Shown in pieces: positions 1-9,652 of a DNA stretch of 64,000 nucleotides. The notes below the pieces were generated by a model that saw only the letters and a program-made list of their open reading frames with translations, made no database searches and was not told the DNA's origin. The stretch spans positions 558,001 to 622,000 of the forward strand of contig NZ_PKRQ01000002.1 of assembly GCF_002855575.1 (NCBI RefSeq), given 5' to 3'. Numbering within the stretch: position 1 is the first letter of the stretch; the number at the start of each line of letters is the position of its first letter. This stretch comes from Tabrizicola sp. TH137 (GTDB lineage Bacteria; Pseudomonadota; Alphaproteobacteria; Rhodobacterales; Rhodobacteraceae). The translations under genes and the position numbers were made by a program.

Positions 1-841
1 CGGCCGCCAGCATGGAGAGTGCCGCGACGGCAGAAAGCGAGGTGATGAGCAGGCGGCGATCCATGCGGTCGGACAGCCAGCCGACGGGATATTGCAGCAC
101 GAGGCCACCCACATAGAGCGCGCCCACGAAGATGGAGATGTCGCGCACCGACAGCCCCTCCATCGCGCCCCAGACCGAGGCCATGCCGAACATCGCCGAA
201 AAGACCCCGCCCGTCAGCAACATGCCCGCGCAGCCGAGGGGCGAGATGCGGAACAGCGCGCGGAAGGAGAGCGGCTTGGTCGTCTCGAAGGTGGGCGCGG
301 GTGTCGGCGCCAGAAGGATGGGCATGAAGGCGAGCGAGACGAGGACCGAGGGGATCACGAAGAGCACGAAGCCCGACGGATCGCCCACGTTCAGGATGGC
401 CTGACTGGCGATGATGCCCAGCATCTGCACGATCATATAGGCCGAAAGCGCCTGCCCCCGCGTCTCGTTCGTGGCGGCGTTGTTCAGCCAGCTTTCGGCG
501 GTGATGTAGATGCCAGAAAAGCAGAAGCCGATCAGCACGCGCAGCGCGGTCCAGACCATCCAGTCGGCGGCGACGGGATAGACCACCAGCACGGCAGAGA
601 TGAGCGAGCCGAGCGCCGCGAAAACGCGCACATGCCCGACCTTGCGGATCATGGCCGGAGCCATCTTGGACCCGAAGAGAAAGCCCGCGAAATAGGCCGA
701 CATGACGATGGAAATCTCGTAAGTCGAGAAGCCCTCGATCGCGCCTCGGATGCCCAGAAGCGTGCCCTGGATGCCATTCCCGACCATCAGCAGCATGACG
801 CCCAGAAGCAGCGGCCAGGAGGTGGAGATGACGCGGATCAT
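1..841 (-). CDS. MFS transporter (YcaD-like), 3' end outside the window
   Basis: Translating the minus strand from the ATG at 841 gives 280 codons without a stop, running off the left edge. The protein is strongly hydrophobic with about eight membrane segments visible, starting MIRVISTSWPLLLGVMLLM. The segment NAATNETRGQALSAYMI and the cytoplasmic-loop-like PVGWLSDRMDRR are typical of major facilitator transporters of the YcaD/sugar-efflux type. It lies 87 bp downstream of queA on the same strand and may be cotranscribed. The substrate cannot be inferred. There is no strong Shine-Dalgarno before this ATG, so the start is less certain than the gene. Confidence 0.85.
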   Translation of the reverse strand, partial: MIRVISTSWPLLLGVMLLMVGNGIQGTLLGIRGAIEGFSTYEISIVMSAYFAGFLFGSKMAPAMIRKVGHVRVFAALGSLISAVLVVYPVAADWMVWTALRVLIGFCFSGIYITAESWLNNAATNETRGQALSAYMIVQMLGIIASQAILNVGDPSGFVLFVIPSVLVSLAFMPILLAPTPAPTFETTKPLSFRALFRISPLGCAGMLLTGGVFSAMFGMASVWGAMEGLSVRDISIFVGALYVGGLVLQYPVGWLSDRMDRRLLITSLSAVAALSMLAA

Positions 842-928
842 GGGGCACCAGGGGAAGCGGATGAAAAAATCATAGCACCCCCGGCGCAGAAGCGGGGAAG
901 GAATGCGACGCGGGCTGTATCGCGCCCG

Positions 929-1963
929 TCAGGGGATGAGAAGCGAGGAATCGCCGTAGCTGAAGAAGCGGTAGCGGTTTTCCACCGCATGGGCATAGAT
1001 TCGCCGGATGCGATCCTGCCCCATGAGGGCCGAAACCAGCATCATCAGCGTGGATTTGGGCAGGTGGAAATTCGTCATCAGCGCATCGGTGATGCGGAAC
1101 CGGTAGCCGGGATAGATGAAGATGTCGGTGGGTCCGGTCCAGGGCTGCATCATCCCCCGGTCATCTGCGGCGGATTCGATCAGGCGCAGCGCCGTGGTGC
1201 CCACGGGGATGATGCGGCCCCCGGCCTGTTTCGTGGCGTTGATCTCGGCCGCCGCGCCGGGTGTGACCTGGCCCCATTCGGCATGCATCCGGTGGGTGGT
1301 GACATCCTCCACCTTGACCGGCAGGAAGGTGCCCGCGCCGACATGCAGGGTGACTTCGGTGAAGGCCACGCCCTTGGCGGCCAATGCGCGCAGAAGCGCC
1401 TCGTCGAAATGGAGCGAGGCGGTGGGGGCGGCGACGGCCCCGGCATGGCGGGCAAAGACCGTCTGGTAATCGGTCGCGTCCTGCGCGTCGGGGGCGCGTT
1501 TGGCGGCGATATAGGGCGGCAGGGGCATGGCCCCCGCCTCGGCTAAAGCGGTGTCGAAATCGTCGCCCGTCAGGTTGAAGGTCAGGCGCAGATCGGCTTC
1601 GCCTTTTTCGGCCACGGTGGCCGACAGGCGCTCGGAAAAGGTGATGACTTCCCCCGGCTCGACCTTGCGCAGAGGCTTTGCCAGCGCGCGCCAGCCCTCT
1701 GTTGCGGGTTCCAGAAGCGTGATCTCGACCTTCGCCACGGCCGCGCCGCGCTGGCGCTGGCCGGTCAGGCGGGCGGGGATGACCTTGGTGTTGTTCAGGA
1801 TCAGCCGGTCGCCGGGCTGGAAAATGTCGATCAGGTCATAGACGTGACGATCAGAGATGCGGCCACCTTCGGCCAGCAGCAGCCGCGCATGGGTGCGCGG
1901 GCGCGCGGGCCGGGTGGCGATAAGGTCCTCCGGCAGGTCAAAGTCGAAATCGGAAAGCTTCAT
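929..1963 (-). CDS. queA: S-adenosylmethionine:tRNA ribosyltransferase-isomerase QueA
   Basis: Transfers and isomerises the ribosyl group of SAM onto 7-aminomethyl-deazaguanine in tRNA to make epoxyqueuosine, late in queuosine synthesis. The 344-residue protein has the normal family length. It starts [20 protein letters not shown] and carries the conserved [16 protein letters not shown] and [16 protein letters not shown] blocks plus the C-terminal [17 protein letters not shown]. Its ATG overlaps the stop of the upstream AsmA-like gene by 4 nt (ATGA), so translational coupling is likely. The tgt gene of the same pathway is in this window but far away (31.1-32.2 kb). Confidence 0.97.
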   Translation of the reverse strand: MKLSDFDFDLPEDLIATRPARPRTHARLLLAEGGRISDRHVYDLIDIFQPGDRLILNNTKVIPARLTGQRQRGAAVAKVEITLLEPATEGWRALAKPLRKVEPGEVITFSERLSATVAEKGEADLRLTFNLTGDDFDTALAEAGAMPLPPYIAAKRAPDAQDATDYQTVFARHAGAVAAPTASLHFDEALLRALAAKGVAFTEVTLHVGAGTFLPVKVEDVTTHRMHAEWGQVTPGAAAEINATKQAGGRIIPVGTTALRLIESAADDRGMMQPWTGPTDIFIYPGYRFRITDALMTNFHLPKSTLMMLVSALMGQDRIRRIYAHAVENRYRFFSYGDSSLLIP

Positions 1964-4900
1964 CCGTCAGGGTTTCCAAGGGTCGGCGGGTCGCCGCGGA
2001 AGAGATCGCGGAACATGCCCGGTGTGAAGATCGACAGCGGATTGACCGAAACCAACGCCCGCTCGGCGGTGCCGCGCACCTGATAGTTGAAGCCGAACAG
2101 CCCCTCGCCGCGCCGGGTCAGCACCGATCCGATGCCGTTGAGCATGTAGATAGGGGAGACCACCCCTTGCAAGGCCAGTTCCTTCGTTTCCGTGCCATAG
2201 ATCCCGGCCATCGACACGCCAAGCGAGGCGCCGACCGCCGAGCCGCGCTGGATTTCGACCGCGGCCGGGGTCAGGATGAAGTCAGCCTGTGCCTGCGAGA
2301 AGAGAAGGCCGTCACCGTTCAACTGCTCCAGCATCCCGACGACCGAGACGGCGTTCAGCAGTTCGGCCAGGATCGGGGCATCGACGACGCGGATATTGGC
2401 GATCTCGGCCCGCCCGTCATAGCGGCCCTTTTCGGCGCGCGGGCGCAGGGTCAGGTCAAGCTGCCCGCCCCGCGCCGAGGCAAAGACCCCGGCCGAGCCC
2501 AGAACCCCACCGGCATTGTCCGACCGGATACGGACGGCGCTGCCATTCGCGCTGGGAACCACCGTTCCGGTGACGGCGGCCCCGTCATTCACCAGGGCCG
2601 AGAAGCGGCCGTTGAAGCCGCCGCGGGGCGAGAATTCGCCGCGGAACCGCGTGAGGGCGATGGAATCGGTGACCTGAAGCCGCGCCAGGTTGAAGAGCAA
2701 CGGCAGGTCTGCCCCGCCATCGCCCCCGGCCCCGTCCTCTTCGGGTTTGCGGCGCAGATCGGCCGTGCCTTCGGTCACGGTGACGGCAACGGCGCGCCCG
2801 GCGCCGCGCCCCGTGACCTCGACCACCCCTTGCATCCAGTCGCCCAGTTCCACGCGGGAGAAGCGGGCGACAGAAAGCCCGCCTTCCGGGGTGAGTGTCA
2901 CCTCGCCTTCCGCCACGAGCCCCGGTGCAGTCAGGGAGAGGCGGTCGATGCGGGCGGGCCGGGACAAGGTGGCCTCCACCTCCAGCCGGCCGGTCTGGGC
3001 GGGCGTTTTGCGCCAGCCGGTCCCCGGCAGGGCCATGGTCAGGCGCGCCAGATCGGAGACGAGCGTCAGGCGCGCGGGCGCGCCCTTGGGAAGGGAGATG
3101 GTCACCATCCCCTGCCCCGTGCCGGAGGCCAGGGTTTCGGGAAGGCCGAGGTTGAACTCCTCGATGGTTGCGCGCGACAGTTCCACCGTGCCTTCGATCG
3201 AGGCGGCGGGGGCATCCTTGCCGAAAGGTTGCAGGAAGGTCACGTCGAAGGGAACCTGTCCCACCTGCCCCGGGCCGGAGACGCGCAGGCCGCGCGGATC
3301 GGCGGTCAGCGACAGGAAGGGGGCGGTGATCGTCTTCTGCGGAATGAGGCGGTCGCTGGAGAAGTCGCGCACCGTGCCGTTCACCCGGAAGGACACGTCG
3401 CCCGCGAGGATCCGCGGTTTCAGGGGGAAGCGCAGGGTCGCGTCCAGCACCGCCTGCCCCTGCCCCAGATCGACAGGCCGCCCCGCCTTGGCGAGAAAGC
3501 CGAAGGGCGGTTCGTCGAGCAGCGACAGCGCGGCAGTGAGGGAGGAGGAGGTGCGCAGGATGACTTCGGCCTGGGCCGGGCGGCGGGTGATGTCGAGGAC
3601 GGAAAAGACCGACCCCGCCATGTCGATCACCCCGCCGAGGGGCGGCGTAACCGACCCGCGGCTGACCACCATCGTATAGGTCTGGCCTTCGACCGTGGCA
3701 TAGCCGTCGGCGTCGCGGATGGGGGGAAGGGTGCGGATGAAGCGCACATCGGCGGCGCGGAAGTCATAGCCCAGCGACAGGACAGGTTCCTTGCCGGGTG
3801 CGATGCGCAGCGCCGCCTCGACATCCGTCAGCGTGCCTTCCAGAACGTTCTGTTCCAGCCAGTTTCGGGTATTGGCGACCAGTTTCACAGGCCAGAGCGC
3901 AAGAAGATCGGCATGGCCGATGCGATCCAGCGCCAGATCGACGGCGGCCGTCCAACCCTGCGCATCGGCCCCGATCATGCCCTTGGCCGACAGGCGACGG
4001 TCCGCCTCGACCAGTGCGACCTGCCCGATGTCGATGCGGAACGGGTCCAGCCTGAGCCGCAGGTCGAGCGCGCCTTCGGTGAAACGGACAGGCTGCTTGA
4101 ACAGCCCGGCCGGATCGACCTGCATCCCGTCGATATGAATCTGGGTCAGGAAACTGTCCGGCAGACGGGTGCCGAGCGGGCCGGTCAGGATCGTGCCCGA
4201 AGCATCGGTCAGGTAGCTGTGGCCCGTGGCGCCGAGGCGGAGCGTGGTGCTTTCCACGTCGAAGCGTTTGAGGTTCACTCGGCCGCGGGCGGGATCATAG
4301 GCGATCTGCATTCCGGCACGGTCGAAGGCGATGGGGACAGAGGCCTCGGTCGGGCGCAGCGCGCCGGCGCCGATGTCGAGCGTCGCCTCCAGCGCCGTGA
4401 CACCTTCGGCAGTGAGACTGGCCGAGAGGCTGCCGGAGATGGCCGCCTCGATCACGCCGAGCGGCGCAAGGGGCGCGACAAGGGCGGCAAGGTCCCCCGA
4501 CGGCACGCGATCGACGGTGGCGGTCAGACGCGCCTCTGCCGCGCCCTTGCGCGCGATGGCCGTCACCTGTGCCTGGGCGGGATTGCCATCCTGGCCCAGC
4601 AGGGTCACCGCGATTTCGCCGCGCAGCTCTTCGGGGCGGTTGTCGATCCGAAGGCGGCCATCGCCCAGGTTCCAGACATGGCCCGTCGGCACATCGTTGA
4701 AGGTGAGCGTGAGGGCATCCGCCTCTATCCCGCGCAGGTCACGCAGGGCGGGATCGGACAGGAAGACGTCAAGGGCGGCAAAGGCCTCGGCCAGCCCGGC
4801 GAATTGCGGCGTCGTCTCGCCGCCGCCAAGGGACAGGTCGAGCGAGCCATCGGCCCGTCGGGTGAGGGAGAGACTGGCGCCGACGACCGTCAGGCGCAAG

Positions 4901-5310
4901 GGGCGAACCTCCCCCCGCAGCAGTGCCGCGCCGTCCAGCCGCAGCCGCGCCTCGGGAAGGATCAGGAGCGGGGCGCCATTGCGATGCAGGAGGCGGGCAT
5001 CCTCGATCGACAGTTGCGGGATGCCATCCTGATCCAGCCCGACCTGCACCCCGCCGAGGGCCAGGGCCATCTCTGGCAAGGCATCCGTCAGACCCGCATT
5101 CAGCCGTGCCTCGGCCTCGGCCACCAGCCAGACGGGCAGGCGCAGCTTGCCGCCCGTCGCATAGAGCGTGGCCCCCAGCCCGGCGATGCCGAAAAGCACC
5201 AGCGCCAGAAGGCCCAGAAGACCCGAACGCAGGCGGGCGCGACGCGGCGGCCGCGCCTGCGGGATGCGCGCCGCGCCATCCTCTTGCCCTTGCACGCCGG
5301 TCTCCGTCAC
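1960..5310 (-). CDS. YhdP/AsmA-like inner-membrane envelope protein (DUF3971-type)
   Basis: A 1116-residue protein with a short Arg-rich cytoplasmic head, one transmembrane segment near residues 28-50 ([20 protein letters not shown]) and a very long beta-rich periplasmic part. This is the plan of AsmA-like proteins such as YhdP, which bridge the envelope and help move phospholipid to the outer membrane. The repeated pattern of short hydrophobic strands with Asp/Gly turns supports that. The start codon is GTG at 5310, with an AGGG element just upstream. The stop overlaps the queA start, so the two probably form one operon. The role is inferred from family and layout. Confidence 0.8.
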   Translation of the reverse strand: MTETGVQGQEDGAARIPQARPPRRARLRSGLLGLLALVLFGIAGLGATLYATGGKLRLPVWLVAEAEARLNAGLTDALPEMALALGGVQVGLDQDGIPQLSIEDARLLHRNGAPLLILPEARLRLDGAALLRGEVRPLRLTVVGASLSLTRRADGSLDLSLGGGETTPQFAGLAEAFAALDVFLSDPALRDLRGIEADALTLTFNDVPTGHVWNLGDGRLRIDNRPEELRGEIAVTLLGQDGNPAQAQVTAIARKGAAEARLTATVDRVPSGDLAALVAPLAPLGVIEAAISGSLSASLTAEGVTALEATLDIGAGALRPTEASVPIAFDRAGMQIAYDPARGRVNLKRFDVESTTLRLGATGHSYLTDASGTILTGPLGTRLPDSFLTQIHIDGMQVDPAGLFKQPVRFTEGALDLRLRLDPFRIDIGQVALVEADRRLSAKGMIGADAQGWTAAVDLALDRIGHADLLALWPVKLVANTRNWLEQNVLEGTLTDVEAALRIAPGKEPVLSLGYDFRAADVRFIRTLPPIRDADGYATVEGQTYTMVVSRGSVTPPLGGVIDMAGSVFSVLDITRRPAQAEVILRTSSSLTAALSLLDEPPFGFLAKAGRPVDLGQGQAVLDATLRFPLKPRILAGDVSFRVNGTVRDFSSDRLIPQKTITAPFLSLTADPRGLRVSGPGQVGQVPFDVTFLQPFGKDAPAASIEGTVELSRATIEEFNLGLPETLASGTGQGMVTISLPKGAPARLTLVSDLARLTMALPGTGWRKTPAQTGRLEVEATLSRPARIDRLSLTAPGLVAEGEVTLTPEGGLSVARFSRVELGDWMQGVVEVTGRGAGRAVAVTVTEGTADLRRKPEEDGAGGDGGADLPLLFNLARLQVTDSIALTRFRGEFSPRGGFNGRFSALVNDGAAVTGTVVPSANGSAVRIRSDNAGGVLGSAGVFASARGGQLDLTLRPRAEKGRYDGRAEIANIRVVDAPILAELLNAVSVVGMLEQLNGDGLLFSQAQADFILTPAAVEIQRGSAVGASLGVSMAGIYGTETKELALQGVVSPIYMLNGIGSVLTRRGEGLFGFNYQVRGTAERALVSVNPLSIFTPGMFRDLFRGDPPTLGNPDG

Positions 5311-5439
5311 GACAGCCCTATCCCAGCCCTGCCCCGGCCCTGCTGGCCCGCGCCCCTGTTGTCGCCGGGATTGCCTTTATCTTCCCCCGAAGGCAACTAG
5401 AACGCAAAGGGTTGATCCTCACAAGGCAAGGAGCCGCAC

Positions 5440-5901
5440 ATGATCGCCGAAGGCGCAAACGCCCCCGATTTCACCCTGCCGCGCGATGGCGGGACGGATG
5501 TCACCTTGTCCTCCTTCCGGCCCGGCAAGGTGGTGCTGTATTTCTATCCCAAGGATGACACGCCCGGCTGCACGCTTGAGGCGCAGGATTTCACGGCCCG
5601 TCTCGCCGAGTTCAGCGCAGCGAACACAACGGTGATCGGCGTCAGCAAGGACAGCGTGAAGGCGCATGACAAGTTCTGCAAGAAGCACGGGCTGGGCGTG
5701 ATCCTCGCCTCGGACGAGGCGGGCCATACCTGCGAGGATTATGGCGTCTGGGTCGAAAAGAGCATGTATGGCAAGACCTATATGGGCGTGGAACGGACGA
5801 CCGTCCTGATCGACGGCGCGGGCAAGGTGGCGCGGGTCTGGAACAAGGTGTCCGTCAAGGGCCATGCCGACGAGGTTCTGGCAGCGGCGAAAGCCCTGTG
5901 A
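5440..5901 (+). CDS. bcp: Thioredoxin-dependent thiol peroxidase (Bcp/PrxQ)
   Basis: A 153-residue peroxiredoxin that reduces hydroperoxides in the cytoplasm. The peroxidatic cysteine is Cys44 in PKDDTPGCTLEAQDF. The second cysteine found five residues later in many PrxQ proteins (Cys50 in E. coli numbering) is Gln here, so this enzyme must use another resolving cysteine or an external thiol; other cysteines occur in KFCKKHG and HTCEDYG. A good Shine-Dalgarno (AAGGAG) precedes the ATG. It is divergent from the YhdP-like gene, and its stop overlaps the next gene's start. An inverted repeat (TTGCCTT/AAGGCAA) about 60 bp upstream may be regulatory. Confidence 0.95.
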   Translation: MIAEGANAPDFTLPRDGGTDVTLSSFRPGKVVLYFYPKDDTPGCTLEAQDFTARLAEFSAANTTVIGVSKDSVKAHDKFCKKHGLGVILASDEAGHTCEDYGVWVEKSMYGKTYMGVERTTVLIDGAGKVARVWNKVSVKGHADEVLAAAKAL

Positions 5902-6716
5902 TGCAGACGCTGGCCGGGATGGCGGTGGAGGTGCTGACCACCGCCGACGGGCGCGCGAAGACGGCGTTGAGCCGACAGCATGCGGCCGCCTGGTTCGCCG
6001 CACGGGCGGCAGGGACGCCCCTTCCGATCGGGCGGGCGGAACCTCCGCTGCGCCCGGCCCGGCCCGCGAAGCCCGATCTGCTGGACCCCCGCGACGTGCC
6101 GCGCCGCAGGCCCGGCACGCCCGCCGGACGCATTGCCCTGCTGCATGCGGTTGGGCATATCGAATTGAACGCGGTGGACCTGCATTGGGACATCATCGCC
6201 CGGTTCACCGATCATCCGATGCCCCTCGGGTTCTATGACGACTGGGTGAAGGCCGCGGATGAGGAAGCCAAGCACTTCAACCTGATCTGCGACTGCCTGG
6301 AGGCGATGGGCAGCCATTACGGTGCCCTGCCCGCCCATGCCGGCATGTGGCGCGCAGCAGAAGACACGGCGGAGGACCTGCTTGGCCGTCTGGCCGTGGT
6401 GCCGATGGTGCTGGAGGCGCGGGGGCTGGATGTGACGCCGGGCATGATCGACATCTTCCGCAAGGCGGGCGAGACAGGCCCTATCGCCGCGCTGGAAACG
6501 ATCTATGCCGAAGAGGTGGGCCATGTCGCCTATGGGTCGAAATGGTTCAACTGGTTGTGCGGGCGTCAGGGGCTGGACCCCAAGGATGTGTTCCATGACC
6601 TCGTGCGGAGATATTTCCACGGCAGCCTGAAGCCCCCCTTCAACGAGGAGAAACGGGCAGAGGCCGGATTGCCGCCCGATTTCTATTGGCCCCTGACAGA
6701 GGGGCAACCTGCCTGA
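5901..6716 (+). CDS. DUF455 ferritin-like protein
   Basis: A 271-residue protein of the DUF455 family, predicted to be a ferritin-like four-helix bundle. Candidate metal ligands are in HAVGHIELNAVDLHWD, ADEEAKHF and AEEVGHVAYG, matching the E/ExxH pattern of diiron carboxylate proteins. The biochemical role of the family is not established. The ATG at 5901 shares one base with the bcp stop (TGATG), and an in-frame GTG lies directly before it at 5898. The tight join to a peroxidase suggests a role in oxidative stress or metal handling, which is inference. Confidence 0.85.
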   Translation: MQTLAGMAVEVLTTADGRAKTALSRQHAAAWFAARAAGTPLPIGRAEPPLRPARPAKPDLLDPRDVPRRRPGTPAGRIALLHAVGHIELNAVDLHWDIIARFTDHPMPLGFYDDWVKAADEEAKHFNLICDCLEAMGSHYGALPAHAGMWRAAEDTAEDLLGRLAVVPMVLEARGLDVTPGMIDIFRKAGETGPIAALETIYAEEVGHVAYGSKWFNWLCGRQGLDPKDVFHDLVRRYFHGSLKPPFNEEKRAEAGLPPDFYWPLTEGQPA

Positions 6717-6895
6717 TCGGGCGCTGTTGCGCCCTTTATCGGCAGGATTCTGCCGACGATGCGCAGAAAAACGGCAGTCGCGGCGGCCCTGTGGTCATAT
6801 CGGTTGCGGGGCTGTTTCCGGGTGGCTAACAACGGTGCACCTCCGCTTGGGAGCCTTTCGCCCGTCCCTTTCAGCAACGTACGGAACCCTGCCAA

Positions 6896-8236
6896 GTGCT
6901 GACGCGTGTCGCCTACCGGATCAATGCAACGCTTGAGCGTTACATCCCAGAACAACGCCTGTTCCTGAAATCCGATACCGATACGCGGTTCATCCGCCTC
7001 AGGCCGACGACGCAGCTCATCGCGATGACGGGCGGGGCCATGTTCGTGGCCTGGACGATTGTCGCGACCGCTGTCCTGATGATGGATTCGATCGGGGCAG
7101 GATCGTCGCGCGAACAATCCCAGCGGCAGCAGGCGATGTATGAAGAGCGACTGAACGCCCTCTCCGCCGACCGCGACCTGCGGGCGGAAGAGGCGGCGCG
7201 GGCGCAGGAGCGGTTCAACCTGGCCCTGGCGCAGGTGGCACAGATGCAGTCGCGGCTGCTGGCATCGGAAGACCGTCGGCGGGAGTTGGAGACGGGGATC
7301 GACGTGATCCAGTCCACCCTGCGGCGCACCATCGTCGAGCGTGACGAGGCGCGGATGCGGGCCGAAGAGGCGACCATGGCACTGGCCGCCAGCACCGGAT
7401 CGGCCCGCACGGAGGAAGGGCGGGAACAGGACGTGGCAGATACGCTCGCCATCCTGACCGAGGCGCTGGGATCAGCCGCGCAGGAGCGCGACCTGATGGA
7501 GGCCGCCGCCGAGAAATCCGCCGAACGGGTGGAAAGCGTGATGGCCGAGAAACGCGCCATCGAACGCCAGAACGACGAGATCTTTGCCAAGCTGGAAGAG
7601 GCGGTGACCGTGTCGATGGAACCGCTGGACAACATGTTCCGCGATGCGGGCCTGTCTCCGGATGATCTGCTGAGCGCGGTGCGCAAGGGCTATTCCGGCA
7701 CGGGCGGGCCGCTTTCGCCCATTTCGATGTCCACCTCCGGCGCGCGGATCACGCCCGAGACGGCCCGCGCCAACGCCATCCTTCAGGGGCTGGACCGGAT
7801 GAACATGTACCGGATCGCGGCCTTCAAGACCCCCTTCGCCATGCCGGTCAACACGCCCGTCCGGTTCACCAGCGGCTTTGGCGGGCGCAACGATCCCTTC
7901 GGCCGCGGCTGGCGCCGCCATGAGGGGCAGGATCTGGCCGGGGCCTATGGCAGCCCGATCCTTGCCACTGCGGAGGGCGTCGTGACCTTTGCCGGATGGG
8001 AATCCGGCTATGGCCGTCTGGTCAAGATCCGGCATGAATTCGGGATCGAAACCCGCTATGCGCATCTCTCGCAAATCCGCGTCAACGTGGGCGATCGGGT
8101 ATCGCGCGGGGACCGGATCGGTGATATGGGCAATTCAGGACGTTCGACCGGGACGCATCTTCATTATGAGATCCGGATCGGCGGCGAAGCAATCAACCCG
8201 ATGACCTTCATAAAGGCAGCGCGAGATGTTTTCTAA
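6896..8236 (+). CDS. M23-family peptidase with N-terminal membrane anchor (DUF5930-type)
   Basis: A 446-residue envelope protein: a cytoplasmic N-terminus (LERYIPEQRLFLKSDT), one membrane segment near residues 40-65, a long Glu/Arg/Ala-rich coiled coil to about residue 215, and a C-terminal LytM/M23 zinc endopeptidase domain. Zinc ligands are seen in RRHEGQDLAG and in GTHLHYEIRIGG (HxH). Such enzymes cut peptidoglycan cross-links. The start is GTG at 6896 with a weak ribosome site, chosen because the N-terminal region is typical of the family. The end overlaps the bactofilin gene by 11 nt. Cell-shape genes paired with bactofilin are known in Caulobacter. Confidence 0.9.
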   Translation: MLTRVAYRINATLERYIPEQRLFLKSDTDTRFIRLRPTTQLIAMTGGAMFVAWTIVATAVLMMDSIGAGSSREQSQRQQAMYEERLNALSADRDLRAEEAARAQERFNLALAQVAQMQSRLLASEDRRRELETGIDVIQSTLRRTIVERDEARMRAEEATMALAASTGSARTEEGREQDVADTLAILTEALGSAAQERDLMEAAAEKSAERVESVMAEKRAIERQNDEIFAKLEEAVTVSMEPLDNMFRDAGLSPDDLLSAVRKGYSGTGGPLSPISMSTSGARITPETARANAILQGLDRMNMYRIAAFKTPFAMPVNTPVRFTSGFGGRNDPFGRGWRRHEGQDLAGAYGSPILATAEGVVTFAGWESGYGRLVKIRHEFGIETRYAHLSQIRVNVGDRVSRGDRIGDMGNSGRSTGTHLHYEIRIGGEAINPMTFIKAARDVF

Positions 8237-8747
8237 GAGCCGAATCAATGAGCCGGGCCCGAAGCAGGCCGAGGCGGAAAAGCCCAAGGCACCGGAGGCC
8301 AGCAGCGTGACGAAACCCAGCACCGACTACGTTCCGGCCGCCCCCAAGGGCAAGGCTTCGGCTTCGGTCCTGTCCTCTGACCTGACGGTGGTCGGCAATC
8401 TGCGCACCACGGGCGACATCCAGGTGGAAGGCACCGTGGAAGGCGATATCCGCGCCCATCTTCTGACCGTGGGCGAAAGCGCCACCATCCGGGGCGAGAT
8501 CGTGGCCGATGACATCGTGGTCAATGGCCGGGTGATCGGGCGTGTGCGCGGCCTGAAGGTGCGGCTGACCTCGACCGCGCGGGTGGAAGGCGACATCATC
8601 CACAAGACCATCGCCATCGAAAGCGGCGCACATTTCGAAGGGTCGGTGCAGCGGCAGGAAGACCCGCTTGCCCAGGGCCGCAGCTCTGCGGCACCCTCCC
8701 CTGCCCCGGCAGCAGCGGCTCCGACGCCGAAGCCCGACGAACTTTGA
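8226..8747 (+). CDS. Bactofilin (polymer-forming cytoskeletal protein)
   Basis: A 173-residue protein whose core (about residues 48-140) is the bactofilin beta-helix: LSSDLTVVGNLRTTGDIQ and VEGTVEGDIRAHLLTVGE with regular Gly-x-Ile repeats, flanked by disordered Pro/Ala/Lys-rich tails. Bactofilins self-assemble into membrane-associated filaments that localise cell-wall enzymes. The ATG lies inside the end of the upstream M23 gene, so the two are translationally coupled. This is direct genomic support for a filament and hydrolase working together. A strong terminator follows within 30 bp. Confidence 0.95.
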   Translation: MFSKSRINEPGPKQAEAEKPKAPEASSVTKPSTDYVPAAPKGKASASVLSSDLTVVGNLRTTGDIQVEGTVEGDIRAHLLTVGESATIRGEIVADDIVVNGRVIGRVRGLKVRLTSTARVEGDIIHKTIAIESGAHFEGSVQRQEDPLAQGRSSAAPSPAPAAAAPTPKPDEL

Positions 8748-8770
8748 TCCGCTGTTCTCCGGATCGGTCA

Positions 8771-8794
8771 GGGCGCCCCGAGGGGCGCCCTTTT
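8771..8794 (+). terminator. Rho-independent terminator after bactofilin
   Basis: Perfect GC-rich inverted repeat (GGGCGCCCC at 8771-8779 with GGGGCGCCC at 8782-8790) followed by TTTT. It ends the M23/bactofilin operon and sits just before the converging DUF2189 gene. Confidence 0.9.
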
Positions 8795-8798
8795 CCGT

Positions 8799-9581
8799 TC
8801 AGGCCCAGGCCACCGTGCGGCGATAGAGGTGCCATGTCGCATGCCCCAGAACGGGCAGCGCGATGAACAGGCCCAGAAAGCACGGCAGCATGGCAAGAAA
8901 CAGCATCGCCCCGATGAAGGCCCCCCAGCCCAGCATGACCACCGGATTGTCGCGCACCAGTGCGAAAGAGGTGAGCATGGCGGTCATGAAGTCCACTTCC
9001 CGGTCCAGCAGCATCGGCAGGCTGACCACGGTCAGGGCATAGAGGACGATGGCGAAAACCGCGCCAACCGCTGTTCCGAAGGCCAACATGGCCAGACCTT
9101 CGGGCGTGAGAAAGATCGCCAGGGAAGAACTGACATTCGTCATCGTCGTCTTGCCGAGGAAAAGCGCAAAGATCATGTGCGACAGGAAGTTCCAGAACAG
9201 GAAGAAGACCACGATCACGGCAGCCATCGACGGAATCTGCCGGTCCTTCTGGCGCAGCACCGCGCCGAGGATCGCGGTGAACTCCATTCCTTCCCCCGCT
9301 TCGCGGCGGCGGCTGATCTCGTAGAAGCCGCAGGCGATGAAGGGGCCGAGGATGGGAAAACCGGCAGCGGCGGGCAAGGTCCACCAGACCTGACCCTTGA
9401 TGGTGAAGGCAAGGACAAGCAGCCAGCCGCCCGCCACATAGACCGTGGCGAAGAAGGCACCGTAGAAGGGCTGCGCTAGGAAGTCGCGCCAGCCTTCACG
9501 CAGGGCGAAGCGCAGATCGCTGCCATCCGGAACCAGAAGTTCGGGCAGCGCCGCCGGCGGCGTGCCAGTCTGATCGGTCAT
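8799..9581 (-). CDS. DUF2189 integral membrane protein
   Basis: A 260-residue protein with about six membrane segments. It shows the DUF2189 pattern: an N-terminal soluble LRFALREGWRDFLAQPFYG, then TM pairs around GFPILGPFIACGFYEISRRREAG and a C-terminal GLFIALPVLGHATWHLYRR. The family is of unknown function and common in alphaproteobacteria. A GGGAGGG Shine-Dalgarno precedes the ATG at 9581. It converges on the bactofilin gene across the terminator at 8771. It lies 71 bp downstream of prfB on the same strand. Confidence 0.88.
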   Translation of the reverse strand: MTDQTGTPPAALPELLVPDGSDLRFALREGWRDFLAQPFYGAFFATVYVAGGWLLVLAFTIKGQVWWTLPAAAGFPILGPFIACGFYEISRRREAGEGMEFTAILGAVLRQKDRQIPSMAAVIVVFFLFWNFLSHMIFALFLGKTTMTNVSSSLAIFLTPEGLAMLAFGTAVGAVFAIVLYALTVVSLPMLLDREVDFMTAMLTSFALVRDNPVVMLGWGAFIGAMLFLAMLPCFLGLFIALPVLGHATWHLYRRTVAWA

Positions 9582-9652
9582 GTTTCCCTCCCGTTTTTCC
9601 CAAGGCTATGCCCGGGGGCGGGATGGGTCAAAGATGTATTTTCGGCACCGGA

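Noticed and set aside
2167-5400. Very long plus-strand frame opposite the YhdP-like gene, and similar ones at 11096-13615, 28357-31032, 31100-33946, 52318-54747 and 54775-57597
   Set aside because: They are antisense to genes with clear motifs, have His/Gln/Arg/Gly-heavy composition with no domain, and arise from GC bias at third positions.
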